DNA of 41,374 nt, from positions 1 through 41,374 of the IMG/VR virus record IMGVR_UViG_3300008448_000206. One strand, given 5' to 3'. The stretch's first letter is position 1. Each line of letters opens with the position of its first letter. This stretch comes from a virus. The translations under genes were made by a program, and so were the position numbers. Under the pieces are notes generated by a model that saw only the letters and a program-made list of their open reading frames with translations, had not been told where the DNA came from and did not search any database. Below are positions 22,509-30,954 of the stretch, piece by piece.

Positions 22509-22974
22509 GCCTTAATTCGTCTTGGCAGGCGGCAAGCTGGGCGCTTGCTCGGTCGATTCCGTCGCGTAGGGCGAAATAAGCGCGTCGAGCAGTTGAATCA
22601 AGTTCGGCCCCGGTTCCAGTATCCACGCGGGCGGGGCTTGGGGCTTGGGGGCCGAGCCGGGATTCGGGGCAGGTTGCAGCGATGCGCAACCCGCTAGAGC
22701 TATTAGCGAGGCGGTCACGAAGGCGATTCGTTTCATTTTGGGCGTTCCTCAGTTCGTTGGTATGTTGGTCGTTCGCGGCCGAGAGTTTTCCCGCCAATGC
22801 GTCGCGGTCGGCGGTCATGTCGGCAAGGGCCTTTGCGGCCTCTTGGCTCGCTTCCAGCTTCTCGGCGGTATATTGCCCCGTCAAACGCCAATCGGCGACC
22901 TTGTACCCCCCGCCAAATGCGACCACGGCCGTAATAAGCGCGACGATTGCCGCCGTTTTAATGTCGGGGATCAT
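22477..22974 (-). CDS. Rz: Rz-like i-spanin
   Basis: 165 residues. One membrane helix near the N-terminus (AAIVALITAVVAFGGGYKVA, ~8-27) and a long periplasmic coiled coil (~35-95), the plan of inner-membrane spanins that join with an outer-membrane Rz1 to fuse the membranes at lysis. Overlaps the endolysin stop by four bases. The Rz1 gene is fully nested in another frame. Last gene of the late block. Confidence 0.9.
   Translation of the reverse strand: MIPDIKTAAIVALITAVVAFGGGYKVADWRLTGQYTAEKLEASQEAAKALADMTADRDALAGKLSAANDQHTNELRNAQNETNRLRDRLANSSSGLRIAATCPESRLGPQAPSPARVDTGTGAELDSTARRAYFALRDGIDRASAQLAACQDELRLRTEGGSKSP
22512..22736 (-). CDS. Rz1: Rz1-like o-spanin lipoprotein, nested in Rz
   Basis: 74 residues. 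Signal peptide with lipobox LAGC (lipidated C17), then a Pro-rich segment (PAPNPGSAPKPQAPP), as in Rz1 proteins anchored to the outer membrane. The gene lies wholly inside Rz in a different frame, the classic nested spanin arrangement. Confidence 0.9.
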   Translation of the reverse strand: MKRIAFVTASLIALAGCASLQPAPNPGSAPKPQAPPAWILEPGPNLIQLLDALISPYATESTEQAPSLPPAKTN

Positions 22975-23396
22975 GCGACGGCCCCCAAAGTCTTACCGGC
23001 TTGGAAATCGGCCAAGGTCAGGCCGCCGGTATATTGGCAATGGGCCAACTCTTTGAAGGTCTTCCAGCGGCCCGCCCATTCCAGCCCGACGCCCTCGGCA
23101 ATCTTGCCGCAACGTTCGAACGTGGCGAGGTCGTTCCATTGGGCTTTACCCGCAACAACCGGCACGAAGTCGAACGCGCATCGCCAATTGTGCCAAGACT
23201 GGCCCGCTTTGGCGTTTGTAACTTTCGCGCCCGGGGCGGTGCGGCCTTGGGCGTAAATTGCGTTTTGGCTTTCCGCGTCGCGGTAGGTCGAGGTAATGAG
23301 AACGTCGATACCCTCGGCCGCGCAAGCGTCGATAAAGGCTTGGCATAGCTTGGCGACATGGGGGTGCAGGTCTTCGAGTTTGCGGCTATTGATCAT
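22971..23396 (-). CDS. Endolysin, peptidase M15 (L-Ala-D-Glu peptidase type)
   Basis: 141 residues. Zinc ligands in SWHNWRCAFD (H69, D76) and LAHCQY (H119), with STYRDAESQN upstream, matching the M15C/VanY fold of phage T5- and Ply500-type endolysins, which cut the stem peptide of peptidoglycan. No signal sequence, so it needs the holin for release. Starts in the ATGA overlap with the upstream membrane protein gene. Confidence 0.92.
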   Translation of the reverse strand: MINSRKLEDLHPHVAKLCQAFIDACAAEGIDVLITSTYRDAESQNAIYAQGRTAPGAKVTNAKAGQSWHNWRCAFDFVPVVAGKAQWNDLATFERCGKIAEGVGLEWAGRWKTFKELAHCQYTGGLTLADFQAGKTLGAVA

Positions 23397-23692
23397 GGGT
23401 CGATTCTCCTTTCATGCTTGACGGGGGTATGAATGCGCAGGATCGCGCGCACTCGGCGTTCGCTTACGAGTAGTAGGGCCATGCCGGTAAAGGCCAAGGC
23501 CGCGCCCGCCGTGGGCGTGTAGCCCTGCCAGATACGCACGGCGAAGGCGGCGGCCCCCACGACGAGAAGCCAAAAAGCCAGCCTCACAAGCAAACGGCAC
23601 CCGGGGGCCATGAGGTTCAAGATAGATTCGGCGCGCCAAAAGATCACGACGGCCGCGATGAATCCCAACGTTTGCAAGATAAGGTCGGTCAT
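23393..23692 (-). CDS. Small membrane protein of the lysis cassette (holin or antiholin candidate)
   Basis: 99 residues with about three membrane helices (ILQTLGFIAAVVIFW; LLVRLAFWLLVVGAAAFAV; GAALAFTGMALLLV) and a basic tail. It lies between the larger membrane protein and endolysin, with four-base overlaps on both sides. Placement supports a holin or antiholin role, but which is not decidable from sequence. Confidence 0.78.
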   Translation of the reverse strand: MTDLILQTLGFIAAVVIFWRAESILNLMAPGCRLLVRLAFWLLVVGAAAFAVRIWQGYTPTAGAALAFTGMALLLVSERRVRAILRIHTPVKHERRIDP

Positions 23693-24057
23693 TTGGCTAA
23701 CTCCTCGGCCTTTTTGTTGGCAAGGCGCATAAATGCGGGGCCGAGTACGCGGTGCGAGGTAAGCCCGACCAAGACGGCGACCGGCAGTTGTAGCGCGGTG
23801 AGTGTGAAAAGGCCCCGTATGGTTTCAGACGAGGCGGCGACGGCGGCGAAAGCGGGGGCGAGGTATCCGGCCAAGAGCGACGCAAGCGCGACCAACGCCA
23901 CCCGCCGATAGATGCTCGTCGGCGGGTGATAGCTTTGCGCCCAAAGACCGCCAGCAAGGCCCGCGATTAGAATCGCCGGGTCAAGACCCGTGGAAATACC
24001 GAAGATCGTTAGACCCGTGGCAACCGCTGTTCCTGCGGTAATGCTCGGCTCGGCCAT
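23689..24057 (-). CDS. Putative holin
   Basis: 122 residues with four likely membrane helices (~10-25, 28-42, 52-74, 83-102). The Ser/Thr/Gly/Ala-rich start and charged C-terminal tail (ANKKAEELAK) fit phage holins that open the inner membrane. ATG 24057 follows AAGGGGG. First gene of the tight lysis cassette. Confidence 0.8.
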   Translation of the reverse strand: MAEPSITAGTAVATGLTIFGISTGLDPAILIAGLAGGLWAQSYHPPTSIYRRVALVALASLLAGYLAPAFAAVAASSETIRGLFTLTALQLPVAVLVGLTSHRVLGPAFMRLANKKAEELAK

Positions 24058-24102
24058 ATTCTTACCCCCTTATTTGACTGGATTAGCCAATATGGTAACA
24101 GT

Positions 24103-24198
24103 TTAGGGGGCGTCGTCGGTAGTGCCAAAATGGATAAAAGCCCCGATCAGGGGGCCAGTAACCACGGATACGGCGAGCCAAGCGGCAAGGTAAATCAC
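24103..24198 (-). CDS. 31-residue membrane peptide
   Basis: GTG 24198 overlaps the upstream TGA (GTGA). The peptide is almost one membrane helix (YLAAWLAVSVVTGPLIGAFI) with a short acidic tail (GTTDDAP). Coupling and composition suggest a real gene. The ribosome site is weak, and evidence from relatives is needed. Confidence 0.5.
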   Translation of the reverse strand: MIYLAAWLAVSVVTGPLIGAFIHFGTTDDAP

Positions 24199-24770
24199 GA
24201 TAGCGCCCGACGAAGTATTGGCGAGAACATGAAAATCGCTTTCGGATGCCGCGATTTGTTCGCATCGTCTTTGACGTAAATATCGAGCAAGTAGCCCGCC
24301 TCGAACGAGAATTGCACGGGGCCGACGGTCTTTATCCATCGCAATTGAAATGCCCCCCGGTTCGACTTGATCAGGAACCACCCGGCGGCCGACCGGCTCT
24401 TGTCGAGGTCGAGGCCGCAACCCGACGAGGTAACGACGAACGTTTCTTCGGAAGCCACAGGCCAAGCCAAGACCGACCAAGAGAAGCCGCAAGCGCAGTT
24501 GCGCCAAAGCCAAGCGACCATCCCGCGCCATGTTCCCCACGAGGTCGGCGCGTGCTTGGTTCTCCATCCGTGATCGCCCCACAAGCCATTATCGTAAGTC
24601 GTGTCGAACCAGTAGAGCCACGAGGGCAAGCGGGGTTCGAGGGCGGTCGCGTTGCCGTTGTCGGCGGGGCCTTCCCGCATGACGGCGAACAAAGGCAGGA
24701 ACGGCGCAAGGATCATGCCGACCAAGTAAAAAACGATATAGACGGCAAGGAACAAAATAAATCGAAGCAT
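24195..24770 (-). CDS. Membrane-anchored protein, DUF7338-like
   Basis: 191 residues from ATG 24770 behind AAAGGGG. A long N-terminal membrane segment (LRFILFLAVYIVFYLVGMILAPFLPLFAV) is followed by a Trp-rich soluble part: LPSWLYWFDTTYDNGLWGD and TWRGMVAWLWRNCACGFSW. This pattern resembles phage DUF7338 proteins of unknown function that sit near lysis genes. May act at the inner membrane late in infection. Confidence 0.75.
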   Translation of the reverse strand: MLRFILFLAVYIVFYLVGMILAPFLPLFAVMREGPADNGNATALEPRLPSWLYWFDTTYDNGLWGDHGWRTKHAPTSWGTWRGMVAWLWRNCACGFSWSVLAWPVASEETFVVTSSGCGLDLDKSRSAAGWFLIKSNRGAFQLRWIKTVGPVQFSFEAGYLLDIYVKDDANKSRHPKAIFMFSPILRRALS

Positions 24771-24780
24771 GACAACCCCT

Positions 24781-25260
24781 TTACGGTTGAGGAACGGGAA
24801 CAATCCGCGCCCCGGGCATACTGAGGGCAACGGCCATAAATTGAGCGGGGCCGAAGGTATCCGGGGATACCAAACCGACCGAAGCCCCGACGATTTCATT
24901 ACAAAACCATCGGTCGGCGTCTTGGCCGCTCAGGAAGACGGTAGCCACGGCCCCGCGTAGGTCGTACTTTTCGCCAACGTGGGCGAGGATGAAGTCGAGC
25001 GAACTTTTCGCATCCCAGCAAGGCACGTCGATTGCGACCCAATTTTCGGGCGTAAGCTCGGCGTACTTAACCCGCACGCCCCCGTCGCGAAGGCTTGCCG
25101 AGGCGATACAGGCGTGCCCCTCGGCATAGGTCGGATAATACCCCTCGACGTGCGTTACGCGCGCAAACTGGCCGCGTTGAACGAGGCGCGTCGCGGCCCA
25201 GCCTAAGCGAACGGCGAGCGTGTCTTGCGCGTGGTTTCCGACATAGCCAAGGATGATCAC
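24781..25260 (-). CDS. Permuted papain-fold (YiiX/NlpC-P60-like) hydrolase
   Basis: 159 residues from GTG 25260 behind GGGGAG. His first (ARVTHVEGYYP) and Cys later (RWFCNEIVGA), with KYDLRGA between, match the circularly permuted NlpC/P60 (YiiX/YebB-like) papain fold. Such proteins cut peptide or amide bonds in peptidoglycan or lipids. Located between the fibre chaperone and the lysis cassette, it may help the phage cross or open the cell wall. Substrate is unknown. Confidence 0.78.
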   Translation of the reverse strand: MIILGYVGNHAQDTLAVRLGWAATRLVQRGQFARVTHVEGYYPTYAEGHACIASASLRDGGVRVKYAELTPENWVAIDVPCWDAKSSLDFILAHVGEKYDLRGAVATVFLSGQDADRWFCNEIVGASVGLVSPDTFGPAQFMAVALSMPGARIVPVPQP

Positions 25261-25265
25261 GGTAT

Positions 25266-25748
25266 TTACTCCCCGAAGATTTTCGGCCAGCCGGTCGAAT
25301 AGTCGTAAGTCGCCGGGTCGGCGCTCGCTTCCATCGCGACGCGGTGCCCTTCGGCGACGGCGAAGATAGCTTGATCGCTCGCCGCTTGCCCCGTGAAGAC
25401 TTGTTGCGCGAGGGCGGGCGTCATGGTGGTAAAACTGCCGTCCATTGTTTTCCATTGCAAACCCGCAGGCAAGGCCGCGCCCATCATGACGAGGCCGAGT
25501 TGTTGAATCCGGCTCGCGTCGTCGGAATGAAACCACTTGTCGCCAACCTTGACGCCCCCCGCCTTGCGGCGTTCGCGTTCGGCTTTGATCGCCCCCCATG
25601 CGGCGGCCTTAGCTTGGGCAATAGTAGGGGCGCGCAAAGCGTCGGCTTCCACTTGGGTAATCTCGACGCTACCCTCGGGCAACAGGTAGGCAAAAGCCGC
25701 ATCGTCGAGGCAATGCACGGCGTTTGTTTTATCTTTGAAATAGGGCAT
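25266..25748 (-). CDS. Tail fibre assembly protein (DUF4376)
   Basis: 160 residues. AFAYLLPEGSVEITQVEAD near the start, then a DUF4376 domain: AAAWGAIKAERERRKAGGVKVGDKWFHSD followed by QQLGLVMMG and WKTMDGSF. This family accompanies fibre genes and is thought to be a fibre chaperone or tip cofactor. Starts at ATG 25748 behind AAAGGA, twelve bases after the fibre gene. Confidence 0.88.
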   Translation of the reverse strand: MPYFKDKTNAVHCLDDAAFAYLLPEGSVEITQVEADALRAPTIAQAKAAAWGAIKAERERRKAGGVKVGDKWFHSDDASRIQQLGLVMMGAALPAGLQWKTMDGSFTTMTPALAQQVFTGQAASDQAIFAVAEGHRVAMEASADPATYDYSTGWPKIFGE

Positions 25749-25760
25749 TTTTTAATCCTT

Positions 25761-27212
25761 TTAACGAAGTTCATTCCATTGGGTCAGGGTTCCGGTGTTC
25801 GCAACGGCGCTATACGACGCCCCGGGGGGAACGACAGCGTTATAAAAGGCGGATTGCCCGGAAGCTATCGCGGAATTTGCAACAACAACCCCGCCAACGC
25901 TGCAAGAGCCGCTAACGCTGCCCCCCGTAAGCGTCATAAATACGCTGAAAAAAATCGGCTTCCCCGTCGTGTTGTAGTACGTTGTTCCAAGGGCGCGACT
26001 ACCCGTTACATTTTGCCAAGTCTGCCCATACCCGAGACTCGACATTGCCGCCAAGGCTTGCCCGCCGATGCCCCGCACCGCCGAGGGGGCCGTGGCCCAC
26101 GTGCCCGCCGTGGCTTGCGTACTATCCACGAAGCCGACGACTCGGTACGGTACGCCCGTGCGCGCGATTTGGCTATAGACCGTCAAGCTATTGGAACCGG
26201 CCGCAATCGCCGTCGTGTTGATAACGCCGGTTTCGTCAAGATTCGCGCCGCCCGCCGCGTTATACACGGCGAGTTCCATTGTTCCCGCGTTATCAATCGC
26301 GAGGATCAGGATACGCGAGGCGACCCCGCTTATCGTGCCGAGCGTTGCGGTCGAGGGGATCGTGAGCGAAAGTTGCGCGGCGTTGGCCCGGGTATTGACC
26401 GCCCCACTATTTAAGGTCGTCGAACGGAAATCAAGGCTCGTCGGATTGAGCGTTACCGTCATGGCGTTGGCCGCAACGGTAGCCCCCACGGTTTGAATTT
26501 GCTTCGGGGCGGTGATTGCTACCCCGAATGCCGGGTTTTGCAAAACCCATTTGTCGAGCGTAGCGTCGTACTGCAATTCGAGCCAATGGCCCGCGCCCGC
26601 AATGTCGCCCGCGACGAGGGCTTGGTTTGCGCCCTTGACGATGGTTTTCGCGGCGGTGCCATCGGCGGCAAAAGTCGGGGTCGTCGTGGTGTTGGCCCCT
26701 GCCGCGCGCACGAATACCGAAAGAGTGCCCGGGGCGGCAGGTAGGGCCGCGATAGCCGGGGTAAAAGCGGCCGTAAGGGCATTCACGGCACCGCCTGCAA
26801 CGGCGCTCATGAACGCCGCTTGCTGCAAGAGGGCAGGGGTCGGCAAAAGCGCCCATTTCGTCGCGTCGCTCGGTAGCGCGGTATTCGCCGCGACGAGCGA
26901 GATATACCACGCGCCGCCATAATTGACGATTGCGTTTTGGCTGTAGCTGTACGCCGTGCCGCCGTTGAGGGCCGAGGTAATAAAATCGGCCCCGCCTTTG
27001 CTTTGAATCTCGGCAATCGCGGTCGTAATATCGAACAAGACTTGATTCATTTTGTCGCGTTCGATGTTCTTCGCGGCCGGGTCAGTCTTTTGGCGTTGGT
27101 AGTCGAACCCGTAGCCTTGAGAATAGCTTACGTTGCCGTTCGAATCGACCGCATCCGGTACGGCCGTTTTGTCGCCGGTCGTGGCGAACGGAAGTCGAAA
27201 AAATTTAAGCAT
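25761..27212 (-). CDS. Tail fibre / receptor-binding protein
   Basis: 483 residues from ATG 27212, overlapping the DUF2612 gene by eight bases. N-terminal ~70 residues are the usual fibre attachment domain: LPFATTGDKTAVPD, GNVSYSQGYGFDYQ, DPAAKNIERDKMNQVLFD. The middle is a Thr/Ala/Gly-rich shaft and the C-terminal ~110 residues (from GQTWQNVTGSRALG) form a compact domain that probably binds the host receptor. It determines host range. Confidence 0.9.
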   Translation of the reverse strand: MLKFFRLPFATTGDKTAVPDAVDSNGNVSYSQGYGFDYQRQKTDPAAKNIERDKMNQVLFDITTAIAEIQSKGGADFITSALNGGTAYSYSQNAIVNYGGAWYISLVAANTALPSDATKWALLPTPALLQQAAFMSAVAGGAVNALTAAFTPAIAALPAAPGTLSVFVRAAGANTTTTPTFAADGTAAKTIVKGANQALVAGDIAGAGHWLELQYDATLDKWVLQNPAFGVAITAPKQIQTVGATVAANAMTVTLNPTSLDFRSTTLNSGAVNTRANAAQLSLTIPSTATLGTISGVASRILILAIDNAGTMELAVYNAAGGANLDETGVINTTAIAAGSNSLTVYSQIARTGVPYRVVGFVDSTQATAGTWATAPSAVRGIGGQALAAMSSLGYGQTWQNVTGSRALGTTYYNTTGKPIFFSVFMTLTGGSVSGSCSVGGVVVANSAIASGQSAFYNAVVPPGASYSAVANTGTLTQWNELR

Positions 27213-27864
27213 GGCTAAAATTCCCGTTTGTGAAGTTTTCGTGATACCGACCAAAGCCCCAGCCGTCGGCGTCGCCTATAACAACGTAGTCTATCTTAAC
27301 CCCGGCCGGTCGGGGTAGTAAGTCGTATTCCGTCAAGACCATTTCGAGGCCCGACGAAAGCGGAAAATTAAACACGTACCGGGCCGTCATGTCGTACCCG
27401 TCATTCACGTAGGCAAGGCCGAGCGGCGCAAAAAGGTATGCGAAAAATTCGTTAATCTCGGGTATGGTGCCCCGGGTCACGAGTTGGAAATATCGCAGGC
27501 GCAACACGAGGCGCTTTTGCTCGGTCGAGAGTTGCGACGACGAAATGCTCGCGAAATTGCCGTTCGTGAAGTTCTCGTGATACTGCCCGAACCCCCAAAT
27601 CGGTTTATTCGCGTCGTCACCTTGCGAGGCCACGGCGAGCGGGATGTCGAGGATGATCGCCCACACGGCCAAGCCGAAGTCATTCGCGGTGCGTAGGTCG
27701 AAAACGTCGTGTATCCAATCTTCCCAAAAGGCTTTTTGATTCTCGTCGTACCATGCTTGCTTTTGCCGCACGAGCGATTCGAGCCTCGCCGCGTCGTTGT
27801 ACTGCCAAAGCAACGCCCGAAGCAAATCGACGGAAAAATCGAAGGCTTGAATTTGTTGGCTCAT
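27205..27864 (-). CDS. DUF2612 baseplate/fibre adaptor protein
   Basis: 219 residues. FDFSVDLLRALLWQYNDA and WEDWIHDVFDLRTANDFGLAVWAIILDIP match DUF2612, found after baseplate J in contractile phages and probably joining fibres to the baseplate. The motif WGFG(Q/R)YHENFTNGNF occurs twice, at residues 90-104 and 202-216, the second at the extreme C-terminus. The DNA of the two copies differs mostly at silent positions. Confidence 0.85.
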   Translation of the reverse strand: MSQQIQAFDFSVDLLRALLWQYNDAARLESLVRQKQAWYDENQKAFWEDWIHDVFDLRTANDFGLAVWAIILDIPLAVASQGDDANKPIWGFGQYHENFTNGNFASISSSQLSTEQKRLVLRLRYFQLVTRGTIPEINEFFAYLFAPLGLAYVNDGYDMTARYVFNFPLSSGLEMVLTEYDLLPRPAGVKIDYVVIGDADGWGFGRYHENFTNGNFSHA

Positions 27865-29057
27865 AGCACGACGACCTCAATAGCCCCCGAGGCAATCGTG
27901 GCCTTTTGGTTGAGGGCGATTGCAATCTCGGCCGTACTCCAAGAGATAACCGAGGCGAGCGAAATTTCGCATTTCTGCACGTAGATACCCGGGGCCTCGC
28001 GATTGACCGCGCCCGCAAGTTCGAACGTGCTTACGCTACCGCCGACAACGAAGCCCGGTTCGCCTTCGAGAAGGCCCGCCGCATAGTCGAGAATCGCTTG
28101 GCGAACGGCGGTCGGTACGTCGGTAAGGGCGCTACCGTTGCGCACGGTCACGCGCGCCGCAAGGGCTACGCTCGTCGGCCGGTCGAACTTGACCGGGTAC
28201 GTTTGGCCGGTTGCAGGGTGCGGCATATTGACCGTTACGGCCCCGTTCCAATTGGCCCCGAGGCTTTTACTCGTGAGCAAGGCGGCGGCCACTTCCGCGT
28301 CGGTGCCACCGTCAACACACGCCCACACGGAATTAGCGAGTAGAAAAATGCCGTCGATTGTGGCGTCGGCCTTCGTGTAGTTCTCGCGGTACTGCAAGCT
28401 CTTGACGTTCGGAATATCGTAGAGGGCCGAGGTCGCGGCAAGCGGCAAGGCAACATTTTGAAGCGAGAGAGTATTTTTCCGACGTTGGCGGCTTGCGAGG
28501 TCGCTTTCTTCGCCCCGGCCGACCGTGGCCGCCGTTGGGTTCGTGACTTGATCCCAGCCGAGAACGGCCGTTACGATTTGGGTAAGCGCGCCCGGGTTGG
28601 CCGCCGTCGGCCCCGCCTCGACCGCTTGAAAATCGACCGTACCATTACCGCCCGCGTCGAGCGTGACCGCCGAAATACTCGCAAAGAGCGTGCCGTCGGC
28701 GAGCGAGGCTTGCGACCCCGCCGGTACGAGCGTACCGGGCAGGCCGAGCAGTTGAACGCCCGAGCATACCGAGTACGTCGCGTCGTAGCGTTGGCCGCCG
28801 GTAAGCGCCCAAATCGCATCAAGGAAGACGCCCCCGGCGAGGTTCGGGTTAATTTGGTTGGCGACCGTCGCGTTATTGCGCAACACGCCCGAGCGAGCCG
28901 TCGTTTCGGCGGTAATCAACACGCCTTGCGGGGTGTTGGCCGTCGTGATCAGGTCTTGGCCTAGCGCGGCCTTAAATTCGCTTTCGACCGTCGCTTGAAC
29001 GGTTCCAGTGTCGGGAACAATAACGCCCGTCGTGTCGAGGTATTGGTAATCAGCCAT
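27861..29057 (-). CDS. Baseplate J-like protein
   Basis: 398 residues. DTGTVQATVESEFKAALGQD at the start, GGVFLDAIWALTGGQR and a long beta-rich body match the gpJ/gp6-like baseplate wedge family. It builds the outer wedge ring of the contractile baseplate. Overlaps both neighbours (8 bases upstream, 4 downstream). Confidence 0.92.
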   Translation of the reverse strand: MADYQYLDTTGVIVPDTGTVQATVESEFKAALGQDLITTANTPQGVLITAETTARSGVLRNNATVANQINPNLAGGVFLDAIWALTGGQRYDATYSVCSGVQLLGLPGTLVPAGSQASLADGTLFASISAVTLDAGGNGTVDFQAVEAGPTAANPGALTQIVTAVLGWDQVTNPTAATVGRGEESDLASRQRRKNTLSLQNVALPLAATSALYDIPNVKSLQYRENYTKADATIDGIFLLANSVWACVDGGTDAEVAAALLTSKSLGANWNGAVTVNMPHPATGQTYPVKFDRPTSVALAARVTVRNGSALTDVPTAVRQAILDYAAGLLEGEPGFVVGGSVSTFELAGAVNREAPGIYVQKCEISLASVISWSTAEIAIALNQKATIASGAIEVVVL

Positions 29058-29397
29058 TCAGCACTCCCGGGCCGTAATCGGTTTCAATTGTTGCCGTATA
29101 TGATAGCTTGTTGTCGGCTCGCGCGATGGACAAATCGCGAATGCCTTTCACGTGGGCGACGCCGAGAAGGGCGCGCCGCAAGTAGGCGTCAAACTGCGAA
29201 ATGTTCGGCGAGCCGTTCCACACGACGGCGAAGTTCGGCAAGCCTTGATCCACGGCATATTCCATTTCGGCGAGTTGCGTTTGGGCCGCTTGTTGGGCCG
29301 CCTGCAAGGTCGCTTGTAGCGCGGTCGCTATCGCGAGCGAACCGTCGGTGCCGATATAAAGGTCGTTGTTTGAATCGACCGCTAGGGTTCGCGTCAT
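29050..29397 (-). CDS. Baseplate wedge protein (gp25-like / DUF2634-like)
   Basis: 115 residues with TRTLAVDSNNDLYIGTDGSLAIA then a helix (ALQATLQAAQQAAQTQLAEMEY), GLPN and a final strand pair. Position between spike and J and size fit the gp25/W-type wedge connecting sheath to baseplate. The exact family name is uncertain. Confidence 0.83.
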   Translation of the reverse strand: MTRTLAVDSNNDLYIGTDGSLAIATALQATLQAAQQAAQTQLAEMEYAVDQGLPNFAVVWNGSPNISQFDAYLRRALLGVAHVKGIRDLSIARADNKLSYTATIETDYGPGVLNG

Positions 29398-30110
29398 GCC
29401 GTAGGCCCTCCCGACGTGCCCGCCCCGGGTTGCACGTTCGTATGCTTATGGGTTCCGAACTCGATACCGCCGACGCTTGCGCCGTTGGGGAACGATACGT
29501 GCCCGGTAAAAGTCGTCGCCGTGGGCGTCATAGACATGCCCGCGCCGCCGTTCGAAAGGGTGATATTTGCGGGGCCAAATTCGGCCGAAAGCGAACCGGC
29601 GGTAATCTTTACGCGGTCGGGCCAGATAGCCACACGAACCGCGCCGTCGAGGGTTTGGAGTACCGCGTGTTCGGCGTCTTCGGCCGCGACCGTCAAGCCG
29701 CGCATTACGTCAGGGATAAAAACCGCGTCTTGAAAGGTATGCTTTCGAAGGGTGTTCGGCGCGCTATCCGCGTAGCCCTGAGTAATGAGCGAAATGTCGC
29801 GGTCGTTCGCCTTGATCCATCCAAGATCGCCCGGTTTCAGATTGAACGAGAGGGCCACGCCGTCGCCGCCGAACATCATAACGGGCACGCTCGCAACTTG
29901 GGCGCGGCCGACTTGGCGGTTATCGGTCGTCAATAGCTTGACCATAGGAACGACCGTTGCGCGGTTCTTTACGCGGTCATACGACACGACCCGGGCGGGC
30001 AACATGTCATCAATTTGGCTCAAAAACTTGTCGAGGATTTGGCGCGCCATCCCGAGCAACGAGTCGTCGTTGGCCGGATCGCGGGAAGGCGTCGAGTGTT
30101 GTTCGGTCAT
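29394..30110 (-). CDS. Baseplate spike protein (Gp138 N-terminal domain)
   Basis: 238 residues from ATG 30110. An OB-fold-like N-terminus (LPARVVSYDRVKNRATVVPMVK, VPVMMFGGDGVALSF, PGDLGWI) is followed by beta repeats and a His-bearing end (FGTHKHTNV). This is the plan of Gp138/gpV-like membrane-piercing spikes. The start was placed at 30110 because AGGGG precedes it and the hub stop lies just before. Confidence 0.88.
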   Translation of the reverse strand: MTEQHSTPSRDPANDDSLLGMARQILDKFLSQIDDMLPARVVSYDRVKNRATVVPMVKLLTTDNRQVGRAQVASVPVMMFGGDGVALSFNLKPGDLGWIKANDRDISLITQGYADSAPNTLRKHTFQDAVFIPDVMRGLTVAAEDAEHAVLQTLDGAVRVAIWPDRVKITAGSLSAEFGPANITLSNGGAGMSMTPTATTFTGHVSFPNGASVGGIEFGTHKHTNVQPGAGTSGGPTA

Positions 30111-30112
30111 GG

Positions 30113-30952
30113 CTAGGCCCCTGCCGCGCGGGTACATTCCGCGATGTAATAAAACGGCGTGTCACGGCTCGCAAGTTCAAACCCCAGCTTGAAAACGGTA
30201 TAGAGGCCGTTCGCCGCCGGGTTAAGTTTGCTCGTAATGCGAAGGCCGCCGCCGAGCGTGGTCGAGTTGTCGAAAAGCATTTTTACCTTGATGCCCTGTT
30301 CGGTAAATTCGGGAATGCCGATCATGCCCGAATCGAGGTTCAAGTCGCGCACCCGACGTTCGAGCGCGGCGTTAAAGTTTTTCACGACGAGGGTTTTATC
30401 GTCAATGTAGGCATTCACCCGGCCCATGTTGCCGAGGTGATCGACTTGTTTTACCGCGCTCCCCGTGTATGAGTAGTTCGAAATTTGTTTCGGCGTAGCC
30501 TCGAAGCTCAGGCCCAAGCCTAAATCCTTGGCGACCTTGGCCGCGATATTCTTCAAAGGGGCGACGGCCGGTTGCGAAGCCGCAATGATTACGCCTTTCG
30601 CATAATCGCCGGTCGCGGCCTTGAGCGTCAAGGTAATGTCGGGCGGTTGCGCGCCGACGGCGTTCGTAATGTCACCCGCGAAGACGAGCGAATACCCGGT
30701 ACTCACGCGGCCCGCTTCCACGGTCAAGAGTTTGCGTTTCTTGTTTTTGTTGAACGGCGAAGTCTCAGTGAGCAGGAAATCGCGCGTCGCTTGGTCGAGG
30801 TTGGTAATCTTTACCTCGCACTCGTTTTGATTGGCATTCGCGTACTTGGTGCCCGAGGCCGTCATGGCGAGGCCCTCGTATAGCTTCAATTGGCCGTTAA
30901 TCTCTATGCCAATGCGAAGCAAGCGCGGGTCGAGTTCGGGGGTATCGGCCAC
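30113..30952 (-). CDS. Baseplate hub protein
   Basis: 279 residues from GTG 30952, three bases after the plug-gene stop. DPRLLRIGIEINGQLKLYEG, NECEVKITNLDQATRDFLLTETSP and SLVFAGDITNA are typical of small hub proteins in E217- and Pam3-like myophages (gp27-like function) that hold the spike and tube. Extending to the upstream ATG reads into the preceding gene and is rejected. Confidence 0.85.
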   Translation of the reverse strand: MADTPELDPRLLRIGIEINGQLKLYEGLAMTASGTKYANANQNECEVKITNLDQATRDFLLTETSPFNKNKKRKLLTVEAGRVSTGYSLVFAGDITNAVGAQPPDITLTLKAATGDYAKGVIIAASQPAVAPLKNIAAKVAKDLGLGLSFEATPKQISNYSYTGSAVKQVDHLGNMGRVNAYIDDKTLVVKNFNAALERRVRDLNLDSGMIGIPEFTEQGIKVKMLFDNSTTLGGGLRITSKLNPAANGLYTVFKLGFELASRDTPFYYIAECTRAAGA

Positions 30953-30954
30953 GG

